Both the position numbers and the translations under genes were made by a program. Shown here in pieces: positions 16,642 through 25,690 of a stretch of 48,968 nucleotides of DNA (its first letter is position 1; each line of letters opens with the position of its first letter). Source of the stretch: Thermoflexus sp. (GTDB taxonomy: Bacteria; Chloroflexota; Anaerolineae; Thermoflexales; Thermoflexaceae); NCBI RefSeq assembly GCF_034432235.1, contig NZ_DAOUCJ010000105.1, positions 1-48,968 of the forward strand, in the 5' to 3' direction. The notes under the pieces were generated by a model. It saw nothing but the letters and a program-made list of their open reading frames with translations, was not told the DNA's origin and did not search any database.

Positions 16642-17745
16642 TCAGGGTCGATAGACGACCGCTCGATACACCGCCACCGTATCTGCAGCGATCCGCTGAT
16701 GGGTGAACCGCTCCAGGACGCGCTGCCGGCCCTTCTCCTGCAGGGACTGGTAGAGCGCGGGGTCTTCCATCAGACGACGGAGAGCCTCCCGCAAGGCGTC
16801 CTCCCGATCCTCCGGGAACACCAGCCCGGCCTCCCCGATCACCCAGGGGATCTCCCCGGCCGAGGAGCCGATGACCGGAACGCCGCACGCCATCGCCTCG
16901 ATCAGCACCCGGCCGAACTGCTCCGTCCAGTTCCACCGGGTTCGGGAGGGAAGCACCAGCACATCCAGGCTTCGATAGACCTCCGGCATGCGCGTGGAGG
17001 GCAATGGGGGCTCAAACGAGACGCGTCCGGAGAGCCCCAGGCGTTCCGCCAGCCGGCGCAGGGCCGGCCCTTCGGGGCCGCTCCCGATGATCCGCACCCG
17101 CCAGTCTCCGGGCAGCCCCACGGCCGCCCGGAGCAGGAGATCGATCCCCTTCTCGGGGACCCACCGGCCCACATAGCCGATGGTGAAAGGCCGGGGCGGC
17201 CGCTCCGTCGCCGGCGAGAACAACTCCGGATCCACGCCCACCTGGGGGATCACCGCCAGAGGCCCCGCGTATCCCTTGGCCCGCCAAACCCGGGCGGCCG
17301 TCTCGCTGCCCACGATCGCCGCGTCGGCGGATCGGAGGACCTCCCGCTCCCACGCGCAAAACGGCGGGGGATATTGACGAAGGAGGTTCTGCCAGGAGAA
17401 GAAGATCACCCGGATCCCCATCCGTTTCGCGATGCGGACGGCGTGCCAGGTCGCCAGGTTATAGGGCTCCTCCTCGATGTGCAGGAGATCCGGCCGCAGG
17501 GCGCGCAGGCGTCGGCCCAGGTGGGGATAGAAATGCAGGTGGAAGTGTCCGTTGAGGGCAATGGGCTCCACCAGCAGGGTATAGCCCCGGGTGTGCGCCC
17601 GCTCAAGGGGAAGTGCCCCCCGCTCATCCCGCCAGGCAGGAGGGACAAGCACGATGAGCTCGACGTCCTCGTAGCGGGCGATCTCCTCCGCTTTGCGTTG
17701 ATACGCCCCCACGACCATGGCTTTGGAGAGCAGGACCACCCGCAT
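16642..17745 (-). CDS. GT4-family glycosyltransferase
   Basis: The 367-aa GT-B fold enzyme has an N-terminal Rossmann half (MRVVLLSKAMVVGAYQRKA..., with LLHIEEEPYN) and a C-terminal GT4 donor-binding half with FTIGYVGRWVPEKGIDLLL, VRIIGSGPEG and the EQFGRVLIEAMACGVPVIGS signature. It should transfer a sugar from an NDP-sugar in envelope glycan or glycolipid synthesis. Substrates cannot be inferred. The ATG at 17745 has GAGGAG 6 bases upstream, which favours it over the upstream 17757 reading. It is a single-gene unit ending in a strong terminator. Confidence 0.88.
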   Translation of the reverse strand: MRVVLLSKAMVVGAYQRKAEEIARYEDVELIVLVPPAWRDERGALPLERAHTRGYTLLVEPIALNGHFHLHFYPHLGRRLRALRPDLLHIEEEPYNLATWHAVRIAKRMGIRVIFFSWQNLLRQYPPPFCAWEREVLRSADAAIVGSETAARVWRAKGYAGPLAVIPQVGVDPELFSPATERPPRPFTIGYVGRWVPEKGIDLLLRAAVGLPGDWRVRIIGSGPEGPALRRLAERLGLSGRVSFEPPLPSTRMPEVYRSLDVLVLPSRTRWNWTEQFGRVLIEAMACGVPVIGSSAGEIPWVIGEAGLVFPEDREDALREALRRLMEDPALYQSLQEKGRQRVLERFTHQRIAADTVAVYRAVVYRP

Positions 17746-17796
17746 GAAGCTCCTCAAGCGTTGAGAGAATCATCCTGCCCGGATCCGCAGGGTTGT

Positions 17797-17824
17797 GTAG
17801 GGGAACTGCTTGCAGTTCCCCTAC
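17797..17824. repeat. REP-like palindromic hairpin, copy 1
   Basis: GTAGGGGAACTGC / GCAGTTCCCCTAC is a perfect 13-bp stem with a 2-base loop. The last bases provide the TAG stop of the aldo/keto reductase gene on the minus strand. A second element with identical geometry (13+2+13) and related sequence is at 25754-25781. It may also act as a terminator or mRNA stabiliser for the reductase gene. Confidence 0.7.
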
Positions 17825-18795
17825 TCCCCTTCCCATGCGGTGAGAGCATCCAGGCGCTGCTTCGTCTCCTCTGGAAGGGACCAGCCTACCGCGCCGAGGA
17901 GCTCCTGCAACTGCTCGACGGTGCTGGCCCCGATGATCGGGCTGGTCACCACCGGGTTGCTCCGCACCCAGGCCAGGGCGACCTGAGAAGGCGTTTTGCC
18001 GAGCTCACGGGCGATCCGCTCCACCTCCTCCAGGGTCCGCCACGCCCGCTCGCTCCGGAGGTAACGCGAGAGCCATTCGCTGACCGCCCCCCGGCTGCCG
18101 GAAGGGGGCGGAGCATCTCGCCGGTATTTCCCGGTGAGGAAACCGCCCGCCAGCGGGCTGTAGGGGATCACGCCCAGGCCCTGATCCCGACATAAAGGCA
18201 TCAGCTCCCGCTCGAACTCCGCCCGGTGGAGCAGGTTATAATGCGGCTGCAGGCTATCGAAGCGCGCCCATCCGTTCCGATCACTGATCCACAGCGCCTT
18301 GCAGAGCAGCCACGCCGGGAAGTTCGAGGCCCCGATGTAGCGCACCTTCCCCTGCCGCACCAGATCATCCAGTGCCCGAAGGGTCTCCTCCAGGGGCGTC
18401 TCCTCATCGGGCCAGTGGACCTGATAGAGATCGATGTAATCGGTCCCCAGGCGGCGGAGGCTCCCTTCCACCGCTTCCATGATGTGCTTTCGGGAGAGCC
18501 CCTGGTCGTTGGGGCCCGGGCCCATCGGCCCGCGCACCTTCGTGGCGATGACCAGGGCCTCACGCCGCCGCCCCTTCAGCCAGCGGCCGATGATCTCTTC
18601 GGTGCGCCCGGCCCATGCCCCTGGAGCCCAGTAAGGATAGATGTCAGCCGTATCGATGAAATTGACGCCCGCGTCCACGGCGGCGGAGAGGATCCGATGC
18701 GCCGTGGGCTCATCCGCCGTCCAGCCGAAGGTCATGGTTCCCAGGCAGAGAACGGAGACCTTCAGACCCGTTCGTCCGAGGGTGCGATATTCCAT
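17821..18795 (-). CDS. Aldo/keto reductase
   Basis: The 324-aa TIM-barrel NADPH-dependent oxidoreductase has the N-terminal MEYRTLGRTGLKVS, the catalytic tetrad elements Asp and Tyr in DTADIYPYW, Lys in IATKVRG, His in YQVHWPDEETP, and the C-terminal cofactor loop PIIGASTVEQL. Family members reduce aldehydes and ketones; the substrate is unknown. The start at 18795 is preceded by GGAGGACG. Its stop codon lies within a palindromic repeat, so the C-terminus (AWEGE) may have been reset by insertion of that element. Confidence 0.9.
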   Translation of the reverse strand: MEYRTLGRTGLKVSVLCLGTMTFGWTADEPTAHRILSAAVDAGVNFIDTADIYPYWAPGAWAGRTEEIIGRWLKGRRREALVIATKVRGPMGPGPNDQGLSRKHIMEAVEGSLRRLGTDYIDLYQVHWPDEETPLEETLRALDDLVRQGKVRYIGASNFPAWLLCKALWISDRNGWARFDSLQPHYNLLHRAEFERELMPLCRDQGLGVIPYSPLAGGFLTGKYRRDAPPPSGSRGAVSEWLSRYLRSERAWRTLEEVERIARELGKTPSQVALAWVRSNPVVTSPIIGASTVEQLQELLGAVGWSLPEETKQRLDALTAWEGE

Positions 18796-18849
18796 GGCGC
18801 GTCCTCCAGAGAACGGATTGTCACGGCGCTCGCAGCGCCCCGTCCGCCC

Positions 18850-19323
18850 TCACCCTACTTCCTCCACCTGAACGCGCTGATCTCCAAAGGAGGCGGATTG
18901 AGGACCCCGGGCCAGCATGGATCGCCAGATCTCCGGGATCACCGTGACCCGGCCGTTGCGATCGAGACAGACATGCCGGGTCCAGCCCGTGGCCAGGCGC
19001 TCCCCGGTATCGGCGTTGTAAACGGCGTAGCCAAAGGTGATGGCGCGGCTGCGGACCTCCTCCACCCATGTGCGCACTGTGACGCGCTCGCCGTAGCGGG
19101 CAGGGGCCTCATAACGGGCGTGCGCTTCCGTCACCGCGAACAGGGCCCCGCTGCGCTCGATATCCGCATAGTCGGCCCCGCAGGCGCGCATATACTGGCT
19201 TCGCCCTTCCTCAAACCAGACCAGATAGGCGCTGTGATGCACGATGCCCATCTGGTCGGTTTCGGCATAGCGCACGTAAAACGTCGTCGCCACAACCGGT
19301 CGATTCCCGGATGTTCCCGGCAT
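18850..19323 (-). CDS. Acyl-CoA thioesterase, 4-hydroxybenzoyl-CoA thioesterase/YbgC family
   Basis: The 157-aa single hot-dog-fold protein has the family signature FYVRYAETDQMGIVHHSAYLVWFEEGR near residue 20, where the Asp (ETDQMG) is the catalytic acid in characterised relatives. It probably hydrolyses short or aromatic acyl-CoA thioesters. It lies 54 bases upstream of the aldo/keto reductase gene on the same strand and may be cotranscribed with it. The start MPGTSG is the first in frame; the ribosome site is weak (GAGGAAGG about 14 bases away). Confidence 0.85.
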   Translation of the reverse strand: MPGTSGNRPVVATTFYVRYAETDQMGIVHHSAYLVWFEEGRSQYMRACGADYADIERSGALFAVTEAHARYEAPARYGERVTVRTWVEEVRSRAITFGYAVYNADTGERLATGWTRHVCLDRNGRVTVIPEIWRSMLARGPQSASFGDQRVQVEEVG

Positions 19324-19407
19324 GAGCAGATTCCGCCTTCCTCATGAAAAGGGTTCCGCGGGTCTTCCCCTGGTATGATCATCCACAGGTGGGCGACAGC
19401 CCGATTT

Positions 19408-19466
19408 CCCCTCCCCGCTTCGGGGAGGGGAGATTTAGGCTCCCCCTTCCCTACGAGGGAAGGGGG
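19408..19466. repeat. Double GC-rich hairpin element, copy A
   Basis: Two adjacent hairpins: CCCCTCCCCG-CTT-CGGGGAGGGG (19408-19430) and CCCCCTTCCCT-ACG-AGGGAAGGGGG (19442-19466). The first stem recurs exactly at 28645-28667 with a different 3-base loop. The element fills the gap between the site-2 protease and thioesterase genes and looks like a dispersed intergenic repeat. Confidence 0.65.
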
Positions 19467-19569
19467 CCGGGGGGTTAGGTCGACGGGATGCCTGGAACGA
19501 CAGCCGCCCTGGCCATCTGGACGGAGTTCGGCGGCCCCCACTGCCCGTGGGCGAGGGAAGGGCGGCCGC

Positions 19570-20658
19570 TTACGAGCCGGCTGGCCGCAAGAGCTCGCCG
19601 GCCTCTCGCACGGTGAGGAAAACCAGAAGCGTGATCAGGAGGAAGAAGCCGATCAGATGGACAATCCGCTCCCGCTGCGGATCCACCCGCCGGCCCCGAA
19701 CGGCTTCCACCAGAACGAACAGGATCCGTCCGCCATCCAGGGCGGGGATCGGCAGGAGATTGGTGAACGCGAGGGCCAGGCTGATCAGCGCTGTGAAGGT
19801 CAGGAACACATTCGGCGAGCCCACCTCCACGCTGGCTTGAAGCGCCTCGCCAGCCTCCGCCCCAATTCGAATCGGGCCCGCTGGCTGAAGCACGCTTGGG
19901 GGAACGAGTCCCAGCACGATGCGGGCTGGTAGGCTGAAGAGCTGCCCGGTCAGCGTGGCGAACATCGCCGTGCCCCGGACGATCGCCCCGGGAACGCCGA
20001 AGCGCTGAATCCGCTGGTAATCCGGGACGGTGGCGATGATGACCCCCATCGCGCCCTGATTGGGAGGCGGATCCGGCCGCACATACACGGAAACCTCCCG
20101 CTCCACCCCGTCGCGACGGATCCGCAGGATCACGGTTTGTCCGCGGCGCTCCTGGGCCAGCCTTCGCACCTCCTCGGTCGTGGAGACCGGAATCCCATCC
20201 ATAGCGATGAGGAGATCGCCCGATCGAAGCCCGGCCCGGGCCGCGGGCGAATCCGAAGCGACACCCTGGATCTGCACCCGGGGAGCGGGAACCCCGAGCA
20301 GGAAGATCAGGATCAGCACCCCCCAGGCGACCAGCATGTTCATCAACGGGCCCGCCGCCAGGATCAGCAGCCGCCACGGCCACGGCCGGGCGGCGAACCC
20401 GTCCGGAACCTCCGGATCTTCTTCCCCGCGCAGCCGCACAAAGCCCCCAAAGGGGATCGCGTTGAGGGACAGAACCGTCTCTCCCCAGCGGCCCAGGGTC
20501 ACCAGGCGCGGGGGGAAACCGAAACCGAACTCCTCGACCGCAACCCCACCCAACTTCGCGGTCAACAGATGTCCCAGTTCATGGAAAAAAATCAAAGGAC
20601 CCAAAACCAGCAGGAACCCCAGGATTCCCCAGGGCACTCCGATCATTGGCTCGCTCAT
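19570..20658 (-). CDS. rseP: Site-2 intramembrane metalloprotease (RseP family, M50)
   Basis: The 362-aa membrane protease has HELGH at residues 26-30 in the first membrane helix (FFHELGHLL), a PDZ domain at about 125-200 (PAARAGLRSGDLLIAMDG), and the second zinc-ligand motif NLLPIPALDGGRILF near residue 300 within membrane helices. RseP proteins cut membrane-bound anti-sigma factors and remnant signal peptides inside the bilayer. The ATG at 20658 has GGAGG 5 bases upstream. The gene lies 106 bases after mvaD on the same strand. Confidence 0.92.
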   Translation of the reverse strand: MSEPMIGVPWGILGFLLVLGPLIFFHELGHLLTAKLGGVAVEEFGFGFPPRLVTLGRWGETVLSLNAIPFGGFVRLRGEEDPEVPDGFAARPWPWRLLILAAGPLMNMLVAWGVLILIFLLGVPAPRVQIQGVASDSPAARAGLRSGDLLIAMDGIPVSTTEEVRRLAQERRGQTVILRIRRDGVEREVSVYVRPDPPPNQGAMGVIIATVPDYQRIQRFGVPGAIVRGTAMFATLTGQLFSLPARIVLGLVPPSVLQPAGPIRIGAEAGEALQASVEVGSPNVFLTFTALISLALAFTNLLPIPALDGGRILFVLVEAVRGRRVDPQRERIVHLIGFFLLITLLVFLTVREAGELLRPAGS

Positions 20659-20764
20659 GGTTCCTCCGCGGTGGAATTTCTCCGGATTTCTGACACCGGC
20701 GCCTGAGGGCGGGAAGCGAAATGGCCCCTTTTCCTCGGGAGGCCAGCAACACCCCTCCGGATCC

Positions 20765-21751
20765 CTATGAGCCCGGGATACGAGAGGCTCCACCCCCTGG
20801 CCCGCTGGTCAGCACCCGTCGCACCCCGGGCACTCGCTCCAGCCGCTGGGCCACCTCGGGGGCGACTTCCCCCGGACAGAGCACATGCACATTGGGTCCG
20901 GCGTCCAGTGTGAAGGCCACAGGCAACCCTTCCTCCCGCCAGCGACGGACCGCCTGCAGGACCGTGATGGTGGCGGGCTCCCAGTAGAACAGCGGAGGCC
21001 GCGAGGTCATCATCACGGCGTGCATCCAGATCGCATCCGTCTCTACGATCTCCACCAGGGATTCGAAGTCCCGTTGCTGGATCGCCTCCCGACAGCGAGC
21101 AACCCGTTCAGAGGCCGTCGCCACCCGCAGGGCGTGGAGCGGGCTGGTGGCCGCCCGGCGATGGCCCTCGCTGGAGCTGACCGCCTTATGCTGCTCGCTG
21201 ACGATGGCGATCACATCCCACAACGCCCAGTGCTCGGGCGGGGCAATGCTGTAGGCATACGAATCCTCGTGGCGATCCCCCGCCACCCACTCCACAAAGC
21301 CAGGGGGCACGGACCGACAAGCCGACCCGGAGCCGAGACGGGCCAGGATGGAGAGCTCGCGCTCCGAAAGATCCAGTCCCAGCGCCGCGGCGGCGGCCAC
21401 CGCCAGCGCCGCAAACGCGGCCGCCGAGGAAGCCAGCCCTACCCCGGCCGGGATGTCCGTGCTCGACTCCACCACGGCTTGCCCCCGAAGCCCGGCCATC
21501 CCCCGCACATGATTCAGGAACGCCTCCACCCGATCCCGGGCCGGGCCCTCCACCCGGATCCCATTCAAAATCAGGACATCCGGCCCTTCCTCCTCCAGGA
21601 ACGTCACCGTAGTCACAGTGCGCAGCGCCCCCAGATTCATCGAGAGGGAAGGGTTCGCCGGAAGGCGAAGCCGGTCGTCCCGATTCCCCCAGTATTTGAT
21701 AAAGGCGATGTTCGGATGGGCCTGCGCTGTCGCCCGTCGAGCTGCTTCCAT
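20765..21751 (-). CDS. mvaD: Diphosphomevalonate (or phosphomevalonate) decarboxylase
   Basis: The 328-aa GHMP-superfamily decarboxylase has AHPNIAFIKYWGN near residue 20, the phosphate-binding loop PAGVGLASSAAAFAAL, GSGSACRS, and the catalytic Asp in TLDAGPNVHVL. It makes isopentenyl (di)phosphate in the mevalonate pathway by ATP-driven decarboxylation. The usual KYWGK motif reads KYWGN here (Asn23). Chloroflexota such as Roseiflexus are reported to use a phosphomevalonate decarboxylase homologue, so the true substrate may be the monophosphate. The start has GGAAGGGAAGG upstream. Confidence 0.88.
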   Translation of the reverse strand: MEAARRATAQAHPNIAFIKYWGNRDDRLRLPANPSLSMNLGALRTVTTVTFLEEEGPDVLILNGIRVEGPARDRVEAFLNHVRGMAGLRGQAVVESSTDIPAGVGLASSAAAFAALAVAAAAALGLDLSERELSILARLGSGSACRSVPPGFVEWVAGDRHEDSYAYSIAPPEHWALWDVIAIVSEQHKAVSSSEGHRRAATSPLHALRVATASERVARCREAIQQRDFESLVEIVETDAIWMHAVMMTSRPPLFYWEPATITVLQAVRRWREEGLPVAFTLDAGPNVHVLCPGEVAPEVAQRLERVPGVRRVLTSGPGGGASRIPGS

Positions 21752-21926
21752 CCTTCCCTTCCGGATCGAAGCACGGTTCTCCCCCGCGGGGCCATCCCCC
21801 TCGGGCCCACCGCCCCCATCGGATTCCAGATCCCATCCGGTGGACAGATCCAGTTTAACATCATTTCGAAGGCGGCATCGCTTCCCATTCCCCGGGCCAA
21901 TCCCCGACGCCTACCCGGCCATGGGC

Positions 21927-23312
21927 TCACCAGAGCGGAACCCGCGGAAGCAACAGGCGCGCGGAAGCGGGAAGGATCCCACACGCGACCATGATATCTT
22001 CATCCCCGAATCGGGTATCGCTCCAGGCCGCGCACACCCGATCGCGGGCCACATCCAGGCCCCAGTAATCCCCGGGGGCCGGGCTGATCGGAGGCACCCC
22101 CACGTTGAGATCAAAGGAGCGGCTGCTGACCCGGAACGGCAGGCTCCACGTCCGGCCGCCATCCGGCGAATACGCATAAAAGGCATCGAACAGACGGTTT
22201 CCCGGATCCCGCCGGCGGTCCAGCCAGAACAGATGCACCCATCCACGGGAATCCGTTCGCACGATGGGATGGGCCGCATCTCCGGGAGCGGCGAACGGAA
22301 CGGATACGCTCCACGTTCGACCGCCATCCTCACTACGGGCGAAGACCACCTCCGTTCCCAGATCTCCCCGGGTGGAGAGCTCGGTCCACGTGACATAGAG
22401 CCGGTTCGCATCGGAAGGATCCGCCGCCGCGCTGGGGAGCGTGTAAAGCCGCCACCGGTCGTAGGGACGCACCGGGCTGGGAGGCTGGAGGACGTGGGCC
22501 ACCGTCCGGGGGGCAGAGAAGGAACGCCCACCATCGAACGAAGTCACCACGCGGATCTCCCCCGGCGTGGTCGGGGACATCGGCTCCACATAGAACAGAT
22601 GGACCGCGCCGTCCGCCCCGATCACCGGCATAGCTCCCTGAACGCCTTCCCCTTCCGCCGCGGTCACTGGGGGCGACCAGGAAAGCCCCCCGTCTCCGGA
22701 GTGGACCATCCACAGCACATCGGCGTGCATCGGGCGCCAGGCCACATAGAGGCGCCCGTAGAACGGGCTGCCGGGCCGGTTATCACGGGCTAGCCATGGC
22801 TTATCATCGAGGACGGTCGATGGCTCCGAGATCACCGTCACCGCGTCCCGCCACGTGCGCCCCCCGTCATCCGACCATGTCAGAAAGAGCCCGTGATGGC
22901 GGTAAGCGGGGGTCCCTGCCCCCAGGACCAGAACGTAGAAGCGCCCGTTTTCGGCCGCCAGGGCCACGGGATCGCTCTGCCGGGTGATCGCAGGGGGGAG
23001 CCCGGGGAAGGGGAGCTGGATCGGCCAGGAGCGCCCGCCATCGAAAGAGACATAGATCCAGACCTCGCGGGTGATATCCTGGGTGCGCCGGAAATCCTTG
23101 GCGGCCACCACCAGATTCCATGGATCCTGAGGATGGATGGCCAGGCTGGGCTCCTGCTGGGCGAAGCCGCTGCGATCGCTGTTCGCGACCTCATTCGGAC
23201 CCCAGAGCGGTGGAGGGAGCCATTCCGCCTCCATCCGGGCCAGCGCCAGGGAGACCGTCAGTCCCGGCAGAAGCAGCCCGATGAGGGATAGCCCTCGGGA
23301 AAACGCCCGCAT
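21927..23312 (-). CDS. Secreted Asp-box (BNR) six-bladed beta-propeller protein
   Basis: The 461-aa predicted exported protein has an N-terminal signal peptide (MRAFSRGLSLIGLLLPGLTV, cleavage after LALA) and six Asp boxes: SFDGGRSW, SDDGGRTW, SGDGGLSW, SFDGGRSF, SEDGGRTW and SPDGGRTW. These indicate a sialidase-like propeller. The catalytic Arg triad and Tyr of true sialidases could not be recognised, so hydrolase activity is not claimed. The start at 23312 has GGAG at proper spacing; 23324 is an alternative. It is divergent from ygfZ. Confidence 0.8.
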   Translation of the reverse strand: MRAFSRGLSLIGLLLPGLTVSLALARMEAEWLPPPLWGPNEVANSDRSGFAQQEPSLAIHPQDPWNLVVAAKDFRRTQDITREVWIYVSFDGGRSWPIQLPFPGLPPAITRQSDPVALAAENGRFYVLVLGAGTPAYRHHGLFLTWSDDGGRTWRDAVTVISEPSTVLDDKPWLARDNRPGSPFYGRLYVAWRPMHADVLWMVHSGDGGLSWSPPVTAAEGEGVQGAMPVIGADGAVHLFYVEPMSPTTPGEIRVVTSFDGGRSFSAPRTVAHVLQPPSPVRPYDRWRLYTLPSAAADPSDANRLYVTWTELSTRGDLGTEVVFARSEDGGRTWSVSVPFAAPGDAAHPIVRTDSRGWVHLFWLDRRRDPGNRLFDAFYAYSPDGGRTWSLPFRVSSRSFDLNVGVPPISPAPGDYWGLDVARDRVCAAWSDTRFGDEDIMVACGILPASARLLLPRVPLW

Positions 23313-23596
23313 CGTCAGCTCCATATCGGACCTGCGTCGTTCAGACCCCATCCAGGAGACAGGAAAGAGAAGAATGCAGGGAACCGAACAGGTTGCCTTC
23401 GGCGATTCGCCCACCCCCCAAACTTCCGAGAAGAGGATCCGGCTGGAATGCCAGGAAGAGCGTGGATTCCGCTCTTCTCTTCGTTGAATTCGCCCCACGG
23501 GTTTGCTATGATCATGGACCAGAGGGGCCAGAACGGGCAACCCCTGACAGGCATTTCCCCTTCCCATGGCTGGCAACAGGAGGAGGTCATACACCG

Positions 23597-24574
23597 GTGG
23601 CCATCGAACGGGAATGGATCGCGGCATGGCAGGATGCCGCGATCTGGAAAGATGCGCAATGGGGGCGGCTCCTGGTGCGCGGGGAGGATCGGCTGGCCTT
23701 CCTGCAGCGGATGTCCACGAACGACTTCCGCGGGATGCAACCCGGCATGGTCCTCCCCACGGTCTTCACCACCCCCACCGGGCGGATCGTCGACTGGGCC
23801 CATGCCTGGGCGCTGGAGGAAGAGATCCTGCTCCTGACATCCCCCGGGGCAGGCCCGACGCTGCGCTCGTGGCTTCGACGGTATATCTTCTTCCGGGATC
23901 GGGTTCGGATCGAAGACGGCGCTGACCGCTGGGAGGTCATGGGGCTGATCGGGCCCCGGGCGGTCGAGCGTCTGGGGTGGTCGCCCGGCTCCTCTTATGG
24001 GAGCCAGCGAATCCGGGTGGAGGCGATGGAAGTCCTCGCGGCGAGGACCGATTTCCCGCCGGTCATCTGGATCATCGGCCCCCCCGATCCCCTCCGGGCG
24101 CTGCAGGAGCATCTGGAGGCGCAGGGCGTGCCGGCCATGGGGAAGGCCACATGGGAGATCTGGCGGATCGAACAGGGAATCCCCGCCTGGGGTCGGGAGC
24201 TGACGGAAAGGGTGAATCCGCTGGAAGCCGGCCTTCGGTTCGCGATTTCCTTTCAGAAGGGCTGCTATATCGGGCAGGAAGTCATCGCCCGCCTGGAACA
24301 CTATGAGAAAGTCCGCCGCCGCTTGATGGGCCTGCATCTGGAGGAGGAGATCCCGGCCGAAGGCGCCCGCCTGGAAGTGGAGGGGCAGGAGGTCGGGTGG
24401 CTGACCAGTTCGGTCCGTTCCCCCCGGTGGGGCCCCATCGGTCTCGGATATGTGTTGCGGGAATACGCCGAGCCCGGTCGTCCCCTTTCCGTTCGATCCG
24501 GCGAACGAGCCATCCCGGCCCGGCTGGCCACATTGCCCTTTTCCTGGAATCCCATGCCGGGCGCTCCGGAGTGA
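23597..24574 (+). CDS. ygfZ: Folate-binding YgfZ/GcvT-like Fe-S maturation protein
   Basis: The 325-aa GcvT-fold protein has the YgfZ signature KGCYIGQE at Lys221-Glu228, including the functionally important Cys223. YgfZ uses folate and supports maintenance of certain Fe-S enzymes. The start is taken as GTG 23597 because AGGAGGAGG precedes it by 10 bases and the protein aligns from IEREWIAAW. An upstream ATG at 23393 would add about 68 unconserved residues overlapping the divergent gene's leader. Confidence 0.88.
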   Translation: MAIEREWIAAWQDAAIWKDAQWGRLLVRGEDRLAFLQRMSTNDFRGMQPGMVLPTVFTTPTGRIVDWAHAWALEEEILLLTSPGAGPTLRSWLRRYIFFRDRVRIEDGADRWEVMGLIGPRAVERLGWSPGSSYGSQRIRVEAMEVLAARTDFPPVIWIIGPPDPLRALQEHLEAQGVPAMGKATWEIWRIEQGIPAWGRELTERVNPLEAGLRFAISFQKGCYIGQEVIARLEHYEKVRRRLMGLHLEEEIPAEGARLEVEGQEVGWLTSSVRSPRWGPIGLGYVLREYAEPGRPLSVRSGERAIPARLATLPFSWNPMPGAPE

Positions 24575-24735
24575 GTCAGGCCTGAACCCGGCGTTCAAAT
24601 CCCAGGCCACCTGTTCGGATAGAAACCCGGCTGGACCATTCGGGCTGGGATCCGGCGGGCAGAGGCTACCCGATCCCAGCGATTTGAATTACCATTATCT
24701 TGTTGAAGAGCATCCTGCGGGAGGGGATCTCTCCC

Positions 24736-25626
24736 ATGTCGCGAGAGCCCGTGAAGCTGGCCATCATCGGGGGAAGCGGTCTCTATCAGATGGAAGCCCT
24801 GCAAGATGTGGAGGAGGTGCGGATCCCCACGCCCTTCGGGGATCCCAGCGATGCCATCATCATCGGGACGCTGGAGGGACGGCGGGTCGCCTTCCTCCCC
24901 CGCCACGGGCGCGGCCACCGGATCGCCCCCAGCGAGATCAACAGCCGCGCGAACATCTATGCGCTCAAGGTGCTGGGGGTCGAACGGATCGTCGCCGTGA
25001 GCGCCTGCGGGAGCCTCCGGGAGGAGTTCGCCCCCGGCCACGTGGTGGTCCCGGACCAGCTGATCGATGCGACGAAGGGGAAGCGCGCTTACACGTTCTT
25101 CGGCAACGGCCTGGTGGTGCACATCTCGATGGCGGATCCCTTCTGTCCTCACCTGAGCGAATACGTTTACCAGGCAGTGAAAGCGGTGGGAGGCACGGTA
25201 CACAAAGGGGGGACCTTCATCACGATCGAAGGGCCGCGTTTCTCCACGAAGGCCGAGAGCCGGGTATGGCGGCAGTGGGGGGCGGATATCATCGGCATGA
25301 CGGCGGTGCCGGAGGCTCAGCTGGCCCGCGAGGCGGAAATCTGCTATGCGGCGATGGCGCATGTGACCGATTACGATGTCTGGCATGAAAGCGAGGAACC
25401 GGTGACCGCGGAGATGGTGATCCAGCGCCTGGCCGCCAACGTGGCCCTGGCCAAAGAGGCCATCCGGGTCCTGGCCCGCATCCTGCCGGATGAGCGACCG
25501 TGCGCCTGCGGCAACGCCCTGCAGCACGCCTTTGCCACCGATCTCTCCCTGATCCCTGAATCCCTCCGGCGCGATCTGGAACCGATCCTGGGGAAATACC
25601 TCCAGCAGCCCCGCCCGGCCAGCTAA
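24736..25626 (+). CDS. mtnP: S-methyl-5'-thioadenosine phosphorylase
   Basis: The 296-aa enzyme cleaves methylthioadenosine with phosphate to adenine and methylthioribose-1-phosphate, the first step of methionine salvage. Seen: AIIGGSGLYQ at the N-terminus, ACGSLREEFAPG, IEGPRFSTKAESRVWR, and DIIGMTAVPEAQLAREAEICYA. The next pathway enzyme, MtnA, is encoded at 30.4-31.4 kb. The ATG at 24736 fits the family start and has GGGAGGGG about 11 bases upstream. A strong terminator follows. The 160-base region before it holds no SAM-type riboswitch that I can recognise. Confidence 0.95.
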   Translation: MSREPVKLAIIGGSGLYQMEALQDVEEVRIPTPFGDPSDAIIIGTLEGRRVAFLPRHGRGHRIAPSEINSRANIYALKVLGVERIVAVSACGSLREEFAPGHVVVPDQLIDATKGKRAYTFFGNGLVVHISMADPFCPHLSEYVYQAVKAVGGTVHKGGTFITIEGPRFSTKAESRVWRQWGADIIGMTAVPEAQLAREAEICYAAMAHVTDYDVWHESEEPVTAEMVIQRLAANVALAKEAIRVLARILPDERPCACGNALQHAFATDLSLIPESLRRDLEPILGKYLQQPRPAS

Positions 25627-25690
25627 CCCCTCGGCCAGCTTCCTGTGCGAAATCCGGGGATCATCCAATCCATCGATCCCCCCATGCATC

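Noticed and set aside
15071..16654. Long plus-strand open frame (527 codons) opposite the XPB gene
   Set aside because: Antisense to a gene with all SF2 helicase motifs; the reading is low-complexity and has no ribosome site. The same holds for 16699-18195, 33520-34893, 35233-36432 and 40211-41620.
24575..24735. Possible tRNA or SAM-type riboswitch before mtnP (GTTCAAATCCC looks T-loop-like)
   Set aside because: The flanking bases cannot form the 5-bp T-stem or an acceptor stem, and no S-box motifs are present.
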